This document shows positions 9,553 to 17,904 of a stretch of DNA of 64,000 nt, piece by piece (the stretch's first letter is position 1; each line of letters begins with the position of its first letter). A model generated the notes under the pieces. That model did no database searches, was not told where the DNA came from, and worked only from the letters and a program-made list of their open reading frames with translations. Origin of the DNA: Agromyces rhizosphaerae (GTDB lineage: Bacteria; Actinomycetota; Actinomycetes; Actinomycetales; Microbacteriaceae); the NCBI RefSeq assembly GCF_027925245.1, contig NZ_BSDP01000001.1, positions 2,108,001 to 2,172,000 of the forward strand. Direction: 5' to 3'. The position numbers were made by a program, and so were the translations under genes.

Positions 9553-10839
9553 ATGCCCGCCGAAGAGGAGCCCATCGCGCTCTTCCGCACGCCCAACGGG
9601 AGGGGCGGCCAGGTCGCGCGCAACGGCAGCGGCGACCGCAACGGGCAGGGCGACGCGCGGGTCGTGGGCCTGCACGGCCGACGCGTCGAGGCCGTCGAGC
9701 GGGCCGACGACGGCCCCACCTACTACCTCTGCTCGGCCGAGCCCGGCGGCGACTTCGCGTCGATCGTCGTGGTGACGGGCAGCGGTGACCGGCGCCGCTA
9801 CTTCACGACCCGCGACGGGTCGCGGATGACCGAGATCGACGGCGCCGCGTTCGCGTTCCTGCGTGACGGCGAGACGACCTCGATGCTCGAGATCGACGAG
9901 CGGGAGCTCGGCCTGATCGAGGCGGAGCTGCGGTTCGGACGGCCCGTGCACGGGCGCGACCTGATCGCCGAGGCATCCGAGCGGGCCGCCGGCGCATCCG
10001 AGCAGCGAGCGGATGCCTCCGCGCCGTCGCCCGCCGACGTGCCGACCGTTCCCATCGCGACGGTGTCGCGCTCGCGCCCGGGGTCGGACATCGCGCCGCC
10101 GGTGTCGGTTCCGCCTCCGCCGCCCGCTCCGGTCGCGCCGGTCGCCGCCCCGGTCGCGCCGCAACCCGAGCCCGAGCCCGAGCCCGCCGCATCCGAGCCG
10201 CCCGTATCCGAGCCGCCGCAGCGCGAGCGCGCGCACGCGGCACCGGAGCACGTGGCGGCACCCGCGCCGGCACGCACGGCGGAGCCCCCGGTCGCGGCCG
10301 AGCCCGTGGCATCCGCCCCGCCCTCGCCCGAGACCGAGACCCCCGCGCCGACGGAGCACCATCACCACGCCGCGCCGACCACGTCGCTGACGCCCGTGGA
10401 GGCGATCGCGCAGGTGCAGCTCGCCAAGGGCATCGCGTTCGTCGCGCACCGCGAGCGGCTCGATCGCAGCGGCACGCCGTTCATCGACCACCCGGGTCGC
10501 GTCGCCGAGCGCTTCGACCCGATCCTCGAGCCGATCGAGTCGGCGGCGGCCTGGATGCACGACGTGCTCGAGGACACCCCGATCACCGCGCGCGAGCTGT
10601 TCGAGGCCGGCGTGCTGCCCGAGATCATCGAGGTCGTGCAGCTGCTCACCCGCTCGCCCGACGTGCCGCCCGACGACTACTACGCGAAGATCCGCAGGCA
10701 CCCGGTCGCGCGCCGCGTGAAGCTCGCCGACATCGACGACAACACCGCCGCGTGGCGCACCCGGCGCCTCGACTTCGACATGCAGACGCGCATGGCGCGC
10801 AAGTACCACCACGCGCGCGAGGCGCTCGGCGCCGAGTAG
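9553..10839 (+). CDS. HD-domain protein with long Pro/Ala-rich linker
   Basis: The C-terminal part is an HD-type metal phosphohydrolase domain related to the hydrolase half of RelA/SpoT. Visible motifs are FIDHPGRVA, then MHDVLEDTP carrying the HD pair, then KLADIDDN, where RelA/SpoT proteins usually read KLADRLHN. The N-terminal 130 residues match nothing I recognise. The two are joined by a linker of roughly 130 residues rich in Pro, Ala and Glu, with repeated PEPEPEP-like runs. ATG 9553 (428 residues) has GGAG 12 bases upstream; an in-frame ATG at 9427 is possible. The role could be (p)ppGpp or other nucleotide hydrolysis, but no synthetase domain is present and the substrate is a guess. 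Confidence 0.75.
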   Translation: MPAEEEPIALFRTPNGRGGQVARNGSGDRNGQGDARVVGLHGRRVEAVERADDGPTYYLCSAEPGGDFASIVVVTGSGDRRRYFTTRDGSRMTEIDGAAFAFLRDGETTSMLEIDERELGLIEAELRFGRPVHGRDLIAEASERAAGASEQRADASAPSPADVPTVPIATVSRSRPGSDIAPPVSVPPPPPAPVAPVAAPVAPQPEPEPEPAASEPPVSEPPQRERAHAAPEHVAAPAPARTAEPPVAAEPVASAPPSPETETPAPTEHHHHAAPTTSLTPVEAIAQVQLAKGIAFVAHRERLDRSGTPFIDHPGRVAERFDPILEPIESAAAWMHDVLEDTPITARELFEAGVLPEIIEVVQLLTRSPDVPPDDYYAKIRRHPVARRVKLADIDDNTAAWRTRRLDFDMQTRMARKYHHAREALGAE

Positions 10840-10854
10840 GGCGCGGCCGGGCCG

Positions 10855-11169
10855 CTAGACCGCGAAGCCGGGCGTGCGGCGGATGCCCGGGATGCCGAGC
10901 CAGCGCTCGACGGTGCGGCGCGCGGTCGTGCCAGCGGGCAGCACCGGGGTGCGCGCGGGGCGCTCGGGCGCTGCGCGGTGGCGGCCGCGCTCGGTGTAGG
11001 TGCGCCCGCCGCGGGAGGCGGCGACGTGGTCGCGCGCGGAGACCGGCACGGTCTCGGGGTGGTGCCCGGTCGGGAGGTCCGTAGCGAGTCCGCGCTCGGG
11101 GCCCGCGTCGATGCTGCGGCTGGGGCGGCGGTCGCCGGTGATCGGGTGAACGGATGCTGCTGCGGACAT
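10855..11169 (-). CDS. Small hypothetical protein
   Basis: A 104-residue frame convergent with the HD-domain gene. It starts with ATG at 11169 behind a clear GAGGGAG ribosome site, which is the main reason to accept it. The product is basic, rich in Arg, Pro, Thr and Gly, without membrane segments or a recognisable motif, and probably largely disordered. The C-terminus (residues about 85-104) looks more ordered: RTVERWLGIPGIRRTPGF. I do not recognise a family. It could be a lineage-specific protein or a spurious frame in GC-rich DNA. Confidence 0.45.
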   Translation of the reverse strand: MSAAASVHPITGDRRPSRSIDAGPERGLATDLPTGHHPETVPVSARDHVAASRGGRTYTERGRHRAAPERPARTPVLPAGTTARRTVERWLGIPGIRRTPGFAV

Positions 11170-11313
11170 CGTGGTGCTCCCTCGTGGTGTGCCTCGGCAC
11201 CAGTCTTCGCGCATCGCGCGGACGGCGCGTCGGGAGCAGCCCGGGACGGCGGTGGGCGCCAGCACTGAGTCGGCCGGGTGGCATCCGCTCGGCTGCTCGC
11301 GCAAGACTGTCCC

Positions 11314-11661
11314 ATGGCCAGGAACTGGACCCCGCTCGCCCTCGTCTACCTCGCGCTCTCGGTCGTCGGCCTCGTCGGCACGTGGACGTTCAACGCGCTC
11401 GCGATCGTGCAGCTGCGCGACTTCTTCGGAGACTGGTTCGGCTCGGGCCCGGCGGTCTCCTCGCTGACGGTCGACCTGCTCGTGGTGGCCGTCGCGGGCA
11501 GCGTGCTGATCTTCGTCGAGGCGCGCCGCCTCGGCATGCGGTTCGCCTGGCTCTACGTCGTGGGGTCGGCGCTCACGGCGTTCGCGTTCACGTTCCCGCT
11601 GTTCCTCGCGATGCGCGAGCGGCGGCTCGCGGAGCGGCGCATCGCGGAGGCGGACGCGTGA
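11314..11661 (+). CDS. DUF2834 membrane protein
   Basis: A 115-residue integral membrane protein with three predicted helices at about residues 8-28, 45-67 and 73-97, ending in a charged cytoplasmic tail (MRERRLAERRIAEADA). The pattern TWTFNALAI, SSLTVDLLVVAVAG, VEARRLGMR and FTFPLFLAMRERRLA is that of DUF2834, a family found in actinobacteria and cyanobacteria with no established function. The stop overlaps the GTG start of the amidase (GTGA), so the two are co-translated. A functional link to the amidase is not established. Confidence 0.8.
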   Translation: MARNWTPLALVYLALSVVGLVGTWTFNALAIVQLRDFFGDWFGSGPAVSSLTVDLLVVAVAGSVLIFVEARRLGMRFAWLYVVGSALTAFAFTFPLFLAMRERRLAERRIAEADA

Positions 11662-13067
11662 GCGACGACCTCGCGCTGCGCACCGCCACCGAGCTCGTCG
11701 CGGCCTACCGCGCGCACGAGTTCGACCCGGTCGACGTGCTCGACGCCGTGCTCGCCCGCGTCGAGCGGCTGGAGCCGCGCCTCAACGCGTTCTACCGGCT
11801 CGAGCCAGAGCACGCCCGCGCGGCGGCGATCGCGAGCGCGGGGCGCTGGGCGGCGGATGCCCCGTTCGGTCCGCTCGACGGCGTGCCGGTGACGATCAAG
11901 GAGAACGTCGCGACGGTCGGCACGGGGCTGCCGTCGGGCACCGCCGCCGGCGCCGACGCGCCGCCCGCGGTCGTCGACGGCCCGATCGCGCGCCTGCTCG
12001 GCGACGGCGGCGCGGTGCGCGTCGGCAAGACGGTCATGCCCGACTTCGGCATGCTGTCGTCGGGCGTCTCGAGCCTGCACGGCATCACGCGGAGCCCGTG
12101 GAACCCGGCCTGGACGGTCGGCGGCTCGAGCGGGGGTGCGGGCGCCGCGGCGGCGGCATCCCTCGGCCCCATCCACTCGGGCAGCGACATCGGCGGCTCG
12201 GTTCGGCTGCCCGCCGGGTGGCTCGGGCTCGTCGGGCACAAGCCGACGCACGGGCTCGTGCCGGTCGACCCGCCCTACCTGTGGCGCTGCATCGGGCCGC
12301 TCGCGCGCACGGTCGACGACGCGTCGCTGTTCCTCGAGGTCGCCACGGGCCGGGACGCGCGCGACCACACGCAGGTGCCCGTGCGGCTCGACTGGGCGCG
12401 CGTGCGTGCCGAGCCGCGCGACGACGTGCGCGGGCTGCGCGTCGCGTGGCACCTCGACGCCGGGTGGGGCGCCGAGGTCGACCCGGAGGTCGCCGACGTC
12501 GTGCGCGGGGTCGCCGGGCACTTCGCCGCCGCGGGCGCCGAGGTGACCGAGATCGCACCGTTCGCGACCCCGGAGATGCTCGACGGACTCGACCTGTTCC
12601 TGCGCGCACGCTCGCTGCTCGACCTCGAGCGGATGCCCCCCGAGCGGCGCGCGACCGTGCTGCCGTTCATCACCGAGTGGACCGAGGGTGCACGTGGGGC
12701 GGACGGCCTCGCGGTGCTCGACGCGTTCGGGCAGGTGCAGGCGCTGCGGGCCGCGACGGTCGCCGCGACGCTGCCGTTCGACGTGGTCGTCTCGCCGGTC
12801 TCACCGGGTGCGGCGTTCCCGGCCGAGTGGCCCATGCCCTCGAACGACCCTGCGACGTCGCTGCACCACATCGGCTTCACGGCGCCGTACAACGTCTCCG
12901 ACCAGCCCGCGGTCTCGATCAATGCGGGCTTCACCGCCGACGGGCGTCCGGTCGGCGTGCAACTCGCCGGCCGCCGCTTCGACGACGTCGAGCTGCTGCG
13001 CGTCGCGCGCTGGTTCGAGGCCGCCCGCGGGGCCGCGGCGACCCCCGACTGGGCATCGATCGCCTGA
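11658..13067 (+). CDS. Amidase signature family hydrolase
   Basis: A cytoplasmic amide or ester hydrolase of the amidase-signature family, 469 residues. The Ser-cisSer-Lys catalytic triad is visible: the lysine in VTIKENVA (about residue 80), the cis-serine in GGSSGGAGAA, and the nucleophilic serine in GSDIGGSVR. Length and order of motifs are normal for the family. GTG 11658 overlaps the DUF2834 stop. GatA is unlikely because no gatB or gatC is adjacent. Substrates in this family range from aliphatic and aryl amides to ureas, and sequence alone does not settle it. Confidence 0.85.
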   Translation: MSDDLALRTATELVAAYRAHEFDPVDVLDAVLARVERLEPRLNAFYRLEPEHARAAAIASAGRWAADAPFGPLDGVPVTIKENVATVGTGLPSGTAAGADAPPAVVDGPIARLLGDGGAVRVGKTVMPDFGMLSSGVSSLHGITRSPWNPAWTVGGSSGGAGAAAAASLGPIHSGSDIGGSVRLPAGWLGLVGHKPTHGLVPVDPPYLWRCIGPLARTVDDASLFLEVATGRDARDHTQVPVRLDWARVRAEPRDDVRGLRVAWHLDAGWGAEVDPEVADVVRGVAGHFAAAGAEVTEIAPFATPEMLDGLDLFLRARSLLDLERMPPERRATVLPFITEWTEGARGADGLAVLDAFGQVQALRAATVAATLPFDVVVSPVSPGAAFPAEWPMPSNDPATSLHHIGFTAPYNVSDQPAVSINAGFTADGRPVGVQLAGRRFDDVELLRVARWFEAARGAAATPDWASIA

Positions 13068-13125
13068 GCCCCACGGCGGCCCCGCGGCATCCCGTCCGCT
13101 CCGCTTCGGCCCGTCGAACTCGCAT

Positions 13126-13187
13126 CGGCACGTCGTCTACGGCGTGCCGGCGGGATTTCGACGTGCCGGTGTGGTCGGCACGTGCCG
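13126..13187. repeat. Palindromic GGCACGTGCC-type repeats in a convergent gap
   Basis: The 161-base gap between the convergent amidase and KDG kinase genes holds four copies of a CGGCACGTGCCG-like element: CGGCACGT at 13126, GGCGTGCCGG at 13141, ACGTGCCGG at 13161 and a perfect 12-base palindrome at 13176-13187. Copies 13161-13168 and 13176-13183 also pair as an 8-base stem with a 7-base loop. The same element recurs at 27.1 kb, again between convergent genes. It may act as a bidirectional terminator or a small repeat family. Confidence 0.6.
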
Positions 13188-13228
13188 GTGCGCTCCGAGG
13201 TGGTGTCGGCAGGAGCGGATGCAGCGGG

Positions 13229-14254
13229 TCAGCGGCGAACGGGGTCCGCACCCGCGTCGCGGACCAGGTCGGCCCGCGTCGCCGCGCCCTCCCAGTCGCC
13301 CGGGTGCGTGCACGCCGCGGCACCCGTGCGCACCGCGGTCTGGAGCCGCCGCGCGAGGGGAAGTCCCGCGACCCGCTCGGCCAGGTACCCGGCGACGAAC
13401 GCGTCCCCGGCGCCCACGGTGTCGACCACCTCGACCTGCACCGCCGCGCGCTGCACCACTTCGGGAGCGCGCTCCGGCGCGGTGGCGCGCGCGAGTGCCC
13501 CCTCGGCACCGAGCTTGATCACGACCTCGGCAGGGCCGAGCGCCGATACCCGCTCGGCGAGCTCCTCGGGCGAGCCCGGCCCGACCAGCAGTGCCGCCTC
13601 GTCGTCGCCCGCGAACACCACGGAGGCCTGCGCGGCGAGTGCGCGGTACCGCTCGGCGGCGGCATCCGCGTCGGTCCACAGGCTCGACCGGTGGTTCACG
13701 TCGAACGAGACCGGCACGCCCGCGGCGACGGCCCGGGCGACCAGCGCGTCCACGGCGTCAGACGCGCTCGCGGAGAGCGCGGGCGTGATGCCCGTGACGT
13801 GCACCAGCGCGTACTCCGAGACGTCGACGGCGTCGAGGTCGGATGCCTCGAGGCGGCTGCCCGCACTGCCCGCGCGGTAGTACGCGACATCGGTGCGCCC
13901 GGCGGCGGGCGTCGACTTGACCAGCAGTCCTGTCGGCGCACCGGCGTCGACCGGTGCGACCACGTCGACGCCCTCGGCGCGCAGCTCGCGCACGACGCGG
14001 CGGCCCAGGTCGTCGGCGCCGACCCGGCCGAGCCAGGTCACGGGCGTGCCGAGCCGGGCGAGCCCGATCGCGACGTTGCCCTCGGCGCCGCCGGTGCCGA
14101 CGACGAGCTCGCCGACGGTCGCGAGCGACCCGATGTCGCGCGCCCGCAGCACGGCGAGGCCCTCGCCGATGGTCAGGACGCGGCCGGGGCTCGCGGGAGT
14201 CGCCGGCTCAGCGGCATCCGTTCGCCCCGCGCCTGCGAGACCCTCGGCGGCCAT
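13229..14254 (-). CDS. kdgK: 2-keto-3-deoxygluconate kinase-like PfkB sugar kinase
   Basis: A PfkB-family carbohydrate kinase, 341 residues, that probably phosphorylates 2-keto-3-deoxygluconate to KDPG with ATP in the cytoplasm. Family motifs are GGAEGNVAIGLARLG near residue 55 and the C-terminal catalytic DTVGAGDAFVAGYL, where the Asp of GAGD is the base. The FDVNHR segment is typical of KDG kinases. It is the last gene of a four-gene minus-strand operon and directly follows a KDPG aldolase, which supports the assignment. ATG 14254 overlaps the aldolase stop by one base; a GTG at 14257 is equally possible. Fructokinase or another ketose kinase is the alternative. Confidence 0.8.
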   Translation of the reverse strand: MAAEGLAGAGRTDAAEPATPASPGRVLTIGEGLAVLRARDIGSLATVGELVVGTGGAEGNVAIGLARLGTPVTWLGRVGADDLGRRVVRELRAEGVDVVAPVDAGAPTGLLVKSTPAAGRTDVAYYRAGSAGSRLEASDLDAVDVSEYALVHVTGITPALSASASDAVDALVARAVAAGVPVSFDVNHRSSLWTDADAAAERYRALAAQASVVFAGDDEAALLVGPGSPEELAERVSALGPAEVVIKLGAEGALARATAPERAPEVVQRAAVQVEVVDTVGAGDAFVAGYLAERVAGLPLARRLQTAVRTGAAACTHPGDWEGAATRADLVRDAGADPVRR

Positions 14255-14874
14255 CACGCCCCCACCAGGTCCATGGCCGCACGCGACCGGGCCGTGATCT
14301 CCGCCCAGTCGCCCGCGGCGATCAGGTCGCGCGGGGCCATCCAGCTGCCGCTCACGGCGAAGACGTGCGGTGACGCCGCGTATTCGGCCGCGTTGGCGGG
14401 GCTCACGCCGCCGCTCGGGAGGAATCGCACCTGCGGGAACGGCCCCGCGAGCGCCGAGATCATGGGCAGCCCGCCGAGCACGCCGGCGGGGAAGAGCTTC
14501 AGGTGGTCCAGGCCCGCGCGGAGCGCCCGCTGCACCTCGGTCGCGGTCGCGACGCCCGGCACGATCGGCACGTCGTGCGACGCGCTGCGCGCGAGCACCT
14601 CGTCGTCGAGCCCGGGCGACACGATGAACCGCGCCCCCGCGTCGACGGCGCGGTCGACGTCGGCGCCCGTGAGCACGGTGCCCGCACCCACTACGAAGTC
14701 GGCGTCGCCGAGCGAGTCGGTGGCGGCGCGGATCGCGTCGATGCCCGCATCCGTGCGCATCGTGATCTCGGCGCAGCGGATGCCCCCGGCGGCCAGCGCG
14801 GCCACGAGCCCCGGCGCCTGTGCGGCGTCGTCGATCACGACGACCGGCACGATGCCGCGCCCGACGAGCATCAT
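14254..14874 (-). CDS. eda: KDPG/KDPGal aldolase (2-keto-3-deoxy-6-phospho-sugar acid aldolase)
   Basis: A class I aldolase, 206 residues, splitting 2-keto-3-deoxy-6-phosphogluconate (or the galactonate form) to pyruvate and glyceraldehyde 3-phosphate. The Schiff-base lysine lies in HLKLFPAG. The Glu and Arg of EITMRT, VGAGTVLT, IVPGVATATE and FLPSGGV match the family closely, and the length is standard. The ATG at 14874 overlaps the stop of the preceding SDR (ATGA); an ATG at 14886 in the same frame would add four residues. With the kinase behind it, this gives the lower half of an Entner-Doudoroff-type route. Confidence 0.92.
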   Translation of the reverse strand: MMLVGRGIVPVVVIDDAAQAPGLVAALAAGGIRCAEITMRTDAGIDAIRAATDSLGDADFVVGAGTVLTGADVDRAVDAGARFIVSPGLDDEVLARSASHDVPIVPGVATATEVQRALRAGLDHLKLFPAGVLGGLPMISALAGPFPQVRFLPSGGVSPANAAEYAASPHVFAVSGSWMAPRDLIAAGDWAEITARSRAAMDLVGA

Positions 14875-15626
14875 CGGCCGAGCCATCCGCCGTCCACGGG
14901 CAGCACGATACCCGAGACGTAGTCCGACGCCGGCGAGGCGAGGAACACGGTCGCGCCGCCGAGGTCGGAGGCGCTGCCCCAGCGCCCGGCGGGGATGCGC
15001 TCGAGGATCGAGCGCGACCGGTCGGGGTCGTCCTGCAGCGCCTGGGTGTTGTCGGTCGCGATGTAGCCCGGCGCGATCGCGTTGACGTTGACGCCCTTCG
15101 AGGCCCACTCGTTGGCGAGGGCCTTGGTGAGCCCCGCGATGCCGGACTTCGCCGAGGTGTAGCCGGGCACGTTGATGCCGCCCTGGAAGCTCAGCAGGCT
15201 CGCGGTGAAGATCACCTTGCCCGACCCGCGCGCGAGCATCGGCGCGGCGACCTTCTGGGTGAGCGCGAACTGGCTCGACAGGTCGACCTCGATCACGCGG
15301 TCCCAGAGCTCGAGCGGATGCTCCGCCGCGGGCGCGCGCTCGATGGTGCCGGCGTTGTTCACGAGGATGTCGGGTGCACGCTCGGCCATCTCGTCGCCGA
15401 ACGCGAGCACCGCGCCGCGGTCGGCGAAGTCGACTGCGCGCGCCTCGAAGCTGCGGCCGAGGCCCGTGACGGCGTCGCCGATGGCGCTGCCGGATGCCTC
15501 GATGCTGGCGCTCACGCCGATGATGTCGGCGCCCGCCTCGGCGAGGGCCACGGCCATGCCGTAGCCGATGCCGCGCTTCGCGCCGGTGACGACGGCGAGC
15601 TTCCCGGTGAGGTCGAACGCGCTCAT
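14871..15626 (-). CDS. kduD: SDR oxidoreductase, KduD-type (2-dehydro-3-deoxy-D-gluconate 5-dehydrogenase)
   Basis: A short-chain dehydrogenase of 251 residues. The cofactor loop is TGAKRGIGYG, NNAG is present, and the catalytic Ser, Tyr and Lys are seen in TASLLSFQGG and YTSAKSG. The ending SDYVSGIVLPVDGGWLGR and the SLLSFQGGINVPGYTSAK block are characteristic of KduD, which interconverts 2,5-diketo-3-deoxygluconate and 2-keto-3-deoxygluconate in uronate breakdown. It feeds the KDG kinase and KDPG aldolase in the same operon. Its start overlaps the stop of the zinc dehydrogenase (ATGA). No kduI isomerase is present in the window, so the upstream supply of substrate is unclear. Confidence 0.82.
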   Translation of the reverse strand: MSAFDLTGKLAVVTGAKRGIGYGMAVALAEAGADIIGVSASIEASGSAIGDAVTGLGRSFEARAVDFADRGAVLAFGDEMAERAPDILVNNAGTIERAPAAEHPLELWDRVIEVDLSSQFALTQKVAAPMLARGSGKVIFTASLLSFQGGINVPGYTSAKSGIAGLTKALANEWASKGVNVNAIAPGYIATDNTQALQDDPDRSRSILERIPAGRWGSASDLGGATVFLASPASDYVSGIVLPVDGGWLGR

Positions 15627-16687
15627 GCCGGCACCTCCGATCGCTCGGCGCCGGCGGCTTCGGTGGCGGAGGAGCCCTCGACGCCGACGAGGATCTTCAT
15701 GGCCCGGCCGGCCTCGAGGTCGGCGAACGCCGCCTGCGTCTCCTCCATGGGGACGACCCGCGTGATCATGAGGTCGGTCGGGATCACGCCGTCGGCGATG
15801 AGCTCGACCGCGGTCTCGAAGTCGGGGCGCTGGTAGACGCGCGCGCCGAGGATGCGCAGCTCGCGCCAGAACACGCGCTGCAGGTCGATCTCGCGCGGGG
15901 TGGGGTGGATGGCGACCACGACGAGGGTGCCGCGCACCTTGGCGAGCGAGGTCGCGCCGAGCACGGCCGCGGCGGCGCCCGAGACCTCGAAGACGACGTC
16001 GGCCCCCGCGCCGCCCGTCCACTCCTCGACCCAGGCGACCTGGTCGGTCTCGCGGGGGTCGATCGTGGCGAAGCCGAGGTCCTCGATCTGGGCGCGGCGC
16101 GCGGGGTCGAGCTCGATCACCGCGACCTCCGCGCCGAAGTGGCGTGCGACGGTGGCGATGAGCACGCCGATCGGGCCGCCGCCGATGACGACCGCGCGGT
16201 CGCCGGGTGCGAGCTCCGAGCGTCGCACGTCGTGCACGGCGACGGCGACGGGCTCGACGAGCGCGGCGGCGTCGAGCGCGATGCCCTCGGGCATGCGCAC
16301 GAGGGTGTGCGCGGGCACGTTCCACAGCTCCTGCAGCGCGCCGGGAGAGTCGATGCCGATGAAGTCGAGATTCTGGCAGATGTGGGTGTTGCCGGCGAGG
16401 CAGGCCGGGCAGGTGCCGTCCCAGTCGAGCGGCATGACCGTGACGAGGTCGCCCACGGCCCAGCCGTCGACGCCTTCGCCGACCGACTCGATGGTGCCGC
16501 TCATCTCGTGGCCGAACACCAGCGGCAGGTCGACGCGCGCGTCCATGTTGCCGTGCACGATGTGCAGGTCGGTGCCGCAGAGCCCCACGTACGCCACGCG
16601 GATGCGGACCTGGCCCGCACCGGGGGGAGTCGGCTCCGCTTCCGGGGTCTCGAGGGTGTGTTGGCCGACGTACGCGACTGTGCGCAT
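15623..16687 (-). CDS. Zinc-dependent alcohol/polyol dehydrogenase
   Basis: A medium-chain NAD(P)-dependent dehydrogenase, 354 residues, in the sorbitol/threonine/idonate dehydrogenase group. Catalytic zinc ligands are C37, H60 and E61 (GHE). The structural-zinc loop carries C93, C96 and C104, but the first of the usual four cysteines reads Asp (D90). The Rossmann motif is VIGGGPIGVLIA. It is the first gene of the operon with KduD, KDPG aldolase and KDG kinase, so it probably oxidises a sugar acid such as L-idonate, L-galactonate or L-gulonate to a keto acid; the exact one is inference. ATG 16687 follows GGAG, and a promoter lies at 16724-16752. Confidence 0.82.
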   Translation of the reverse strand: MRTVAYVGQHTLETPEAEPTPPGAGQVRIRVAYVGLCGTDLHIVHGNMDARVDLPLVFGHEMSGTIESVGEGVDGWAVGDLVTVMPLDWDGTCPACLAGNTHICQNLDFIGIDSPGALQELWNVPAHTLVRMPEGIALDAAALVEPVAVAVHDVRRSELAPGDRAVVIGGGPIGVLIATVARHFGAEVAVIELDPARRAQIEDLGFATIDPRETDQVAWVEEWTGGAGADVVFEVSGAAAAVLGATSLAKVRGTLVVVAIHPTPREIDLQRVFWRELRILGARVYQRPDFETAVELIADGVIPTDLMITRVVPMEETQAAFADLEAGRAMKILVGVEGSSATEAAGAERSEVPA

Positions 16688-16723
16688 CAGGTACTCCAGA
16701 ATGTCCGATGAATGGGCGTCAGA

Positions 16724-16752
16724 ATTGTATGATCTTTGGGCTGCACCCGCAA
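16724..16752 (-). promoter_or_regulatory. Promoter for the zinc dehydrogenase/KDG operon
   Basis: On the minus strand TTGCGG (16752-16747) and TACAAT (16729-16724) are spaced by 17 bases and end 36 bases before the dehydrogenase ATG. This is the clearest sigma-A-like pair in the 182-base divergent gap. No convincing plus-strand pair was found for the aldo-keto reductase, although AT-rich sequence (TTGATC, TAATCT) lies near 16785-16796. Confidence 0.55.
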
Positions 16753-16869
16753 ATATCACGATAGCGGATGCGCGCCATCCAAAATTGATCTAATCTTTAG
16801 TCGCGCCCGATGGGCGTGCGCCGTGCAGGATCCACGTGCGGCGCAGGAAGACGACGAAGGAGCACCTCG

Positions 16870-17904
16870 ATGGAGAGCCGTGCGCTCCGAACGGGCCTGC
16901 AGCTGACCGAGATCGGCATGGGCGTCGCCCAGTTCGGCAACCTGAACCGCGAGACGACGGACGAGGCATCCGTCGCCGCGGTCGATGCGGCGTGGGACGC
17001 CGGGATCCGGTACTTCGACACCGCGCCGCACTACGGGCTCGGGCTCTCCGAGCACCGCCTCGGCCGGGCGCTGGCCGATCGCCCGCGCGACGAGTACGTG
17101 CTCTCGACCAAGGTCGGACGGCTGCTCGTGCCGAGCCCCGAGACCGCCGACCGCATGGACGACGGGTTCATGGTGCCGGCGGACGTGAAGCGCGTCTGGG
17201 ACTTCTCGCGCGACGGCGTGCTGCGCTCCATCGAGCAGAGCCTCGAGCGGCTCGGCGCGGACCGCATCGACATCGTCTACGTGCACGACCCCGACGACCA
17301 CGGCGACGAGGCGCTCGACGGCGCGTTCCCGGCGCTCATCGAGCTGCGCGACCAGGGCGTGATCGGCGCCGTCGGCACCGGCATGAACCAGTCGGCGATG
17401 CCCGCCCGGTTCGTGCGCGAGAGCGACCTCGACGTCGTGATGCTGGCCGGCCGCTACACGCTCTTCGAGCAGGACTCGCTCGACGACCTGCTGCCGCTCG
17501 CGCTCGAGCGCGGCGTCGGCATCGTCGCGGCCGCGATCTACAACTCCGGACTGATGAGCGCGCCGACGGTGCCCGACGACGCCTACTACGACTACGGCCC
17601 CGCCCCCGCGCACGTGATCGAGCGGGCGCGCGCGATCGCCGCGACCTGCGAGGAGTTCGGCGTGACCCTGCCCGAGGCCGCCATCGGCTTCCCGCTGCAG
17701 CACCCGGCCGTCGTCTCGGTCGTGGTCGGCACGCGCACCGACGCCCACGTGGCGAGCACGCTCGAGCGCTTCGGCGCCCGGCTCCCCGACGGCCTCTGGC
17801 GCGCGCTCGTCGAACGCGGCCTGCTGCGCGCCGACGCCCCGATCCGGGGAGCGGATGCCCCCGCGGCAACCGCCGCCGGCGCGAAGGAGGTGCGTTCCGC
17901 ATGA
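16870..17904 (+). CDS. Aldo-keto reductase, L-fucose (D-threo-aldose) 1-dehydrogenase
   Basis: An NAD(P)-dependent aldo-keto reductase of 344 residues, predicted to oxidise L-fucose (and probably D-arabinose) at C1 to the lactone. The AKR catalytic residues are visible as Asp and Tyr in YFDTAPHYG, the Lys in LSTKVGR, and the His in VYVHDPDDH. The phrase [13 protein letters not shown] at the start and the long loop near residue 100 match the fucose/galactose dehydrogenase branch. It has AAGGAG seven bases before ATG 16870. It is coupled by an ATGA overlap to L-fuconate dehydratase, which strongly supports the fucose role. Fucose specificity itself is inferred from context and family. Confidence 0.88.
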   Translation: MESRALRTGLQLTEIGMGVAQFGNLNRETTDEASVAAVDAAWDAGIRYFDTAPHYGLGLSEHRLGRALADRPRDEYVLSTKVGRLLVPSPETADRMDDGFMVPADVKRVWDFSRDGVLRSIEQSLERLGADRIDIVYVHDPDDHGDEALDGAFPALIELRDQGVIGAVGTGMNQSAMPARFVRESDLDVVMLAGRYTLFEQDSLDDLLPLALERGVGIVAAAIYNSGLMSAPTVPDDAYYDYGPAPAHVIERARAIAATCEEFGVTLPEAAIGFPLQHPAVVSVVVGTRTDAHVASTLERFGARLPDGLWRALVERGLLRADAPIRGADAPAATAAGAKEVRSA

